From: Paulownia fortunei
Taxonomy: Eukaryota; Streptophyta; Magnoliopsida; Lamiales; Paulowniaceae
Direction: 5' to 3'
Assembly: GCA_019321725.1 (NCBI GenBank)
Contig: CM033119.1
Location: 14,272,694 to 14,336,693 of the forward strand
DNA: 64,000 bases
Part shown: positions 63,704 to 64,000 of the stretch, one piece after another
How positions within the stretch are numbered: position 1 is the stretch's first letter
Layout of the letters: every line of letters begins with the position of its first letter
The notes under the pieces: model-generated
Told to the model about the DNA's origin: nothing
What the model saw: the letters and a program-made list of their open reading frames with translations, nothing else
The model's database searches: none
Program-made: the position numbers and the translations under genes

Positions 63704-64000
63704 TGATAAGTTAGTTTTATATCGATAATTCATATATCTTTTGATTATCATTTAGTTTGTTTTCTAGTAATTTTGTTAATTTTTATTCATTTAGTTTGAA
63801 ATCTTGTAGGTAATAACAATAAGAGAAGAACATGGAAAGAAATCAAAAACTTAGTTGAAATGTTGAAGAATTTAAGTTGTGGTGCTATTGATGGCAGTTT
63901 TCGTATTTCACTCATAACTCTTGGCACTAATTTCATATCATACTAATTCTTTATCCCATGGAAATATTCTTATTTAAATATATAATTTCTTAATTAGGTT
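63704..64000 (+). repeat. Athila-type LTR (element 3), start only
   Basis: TGATAAGTTAGTTTTATATCGATAATTC at 63704 matches the start of both Athila 1 LTRs (42528 and 53142), and similarity continues to the window end (for example GAAATCTTGTAGGTAATAAC). It interrupts the RT of G2, so it is a further insertion. Whether it is a full element or a solo LTR cannot be seen. Confidence 0.88.

Overview
This is nuclear DNA from a flowering plant, most likely a eudicot. It is strongly AT-rich, its one intact gene has short GT-AG introns, and most of the rest is decayed LTR retrotransposons nested in one another. I see no prokaryotic, organellar or viral gene set, no CRISPR array, and no rRNA or tRNA gene.

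The only gene that looks functional is a four-exon bHLH transcription factor on the + strand (35193-36949, 337 codons). It has a bHLH domain of the bHLH93/bHLH61 (ICE1/SCREAM-related) group and the conserved ACT-like C-terminus of that group. It lies in a roughly 4.3 kb retroelement-poor island (34064-38380). A (GT)n(GA)n microsatellite runs directly into its start codon.

Layout. 1-5174: Copia element C1 (+), pol full of stops, followed by an LTR-like stretch with a 145-bp tandem duplication. 5175-13490: AT-rich intergenic DNA with simple repeats and no supportable gene. 13490-18034: minus-strand retroelement relics and a 44-bp-period minisatellite (about 10 copies). 18035-21135: minus-strand Ty3/Gypsy chromovirus G1 (LTR, integrase, chromodomain-like end), fused at 21135 to the gag of minus-strand Copia C2. 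21140-24908 and 33497-34063: C2 gag, leader, PBS and LTR, the LTR being split by Copia C3 (+, 24909-33496). C3 belongs to the same family as C2, sits in the opposite orientation, and carries an internal inversion of about 1.27 kb across its 5' LTR/PBS junction. 34064-38380: the bHLH gene. 38380-39462: start of a Tat-like Gypsy gag (+). 39463-55440: Copia C4 (-), interrupted by a complete Athila-type Gypsy element (42528-54729, TSD CATGT), which is itself interrupted by a solo Gypsy LTR (45087-48139, TSD AAAAG). 55640-55785: fragment of the C2/C3 LTR. 55790-58525: Athila relic 2, broken inside RNase H by minus-strand Gypsy G2 (58526-63703). G2 is broken in its reverse transcriptase by another Athila-type LTR (63704 to the window end).

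I found no new multi-gene system. The most informative signals are structural: the nested insertion stack with readable target-site duplications, the inversion inside C3, the Copia/Gypsy fusion, and the minisatellite. None of the retroelements looks able to move on its own, because every polyprotein is interrupted by stops, frameshifts, deletions or insertions.
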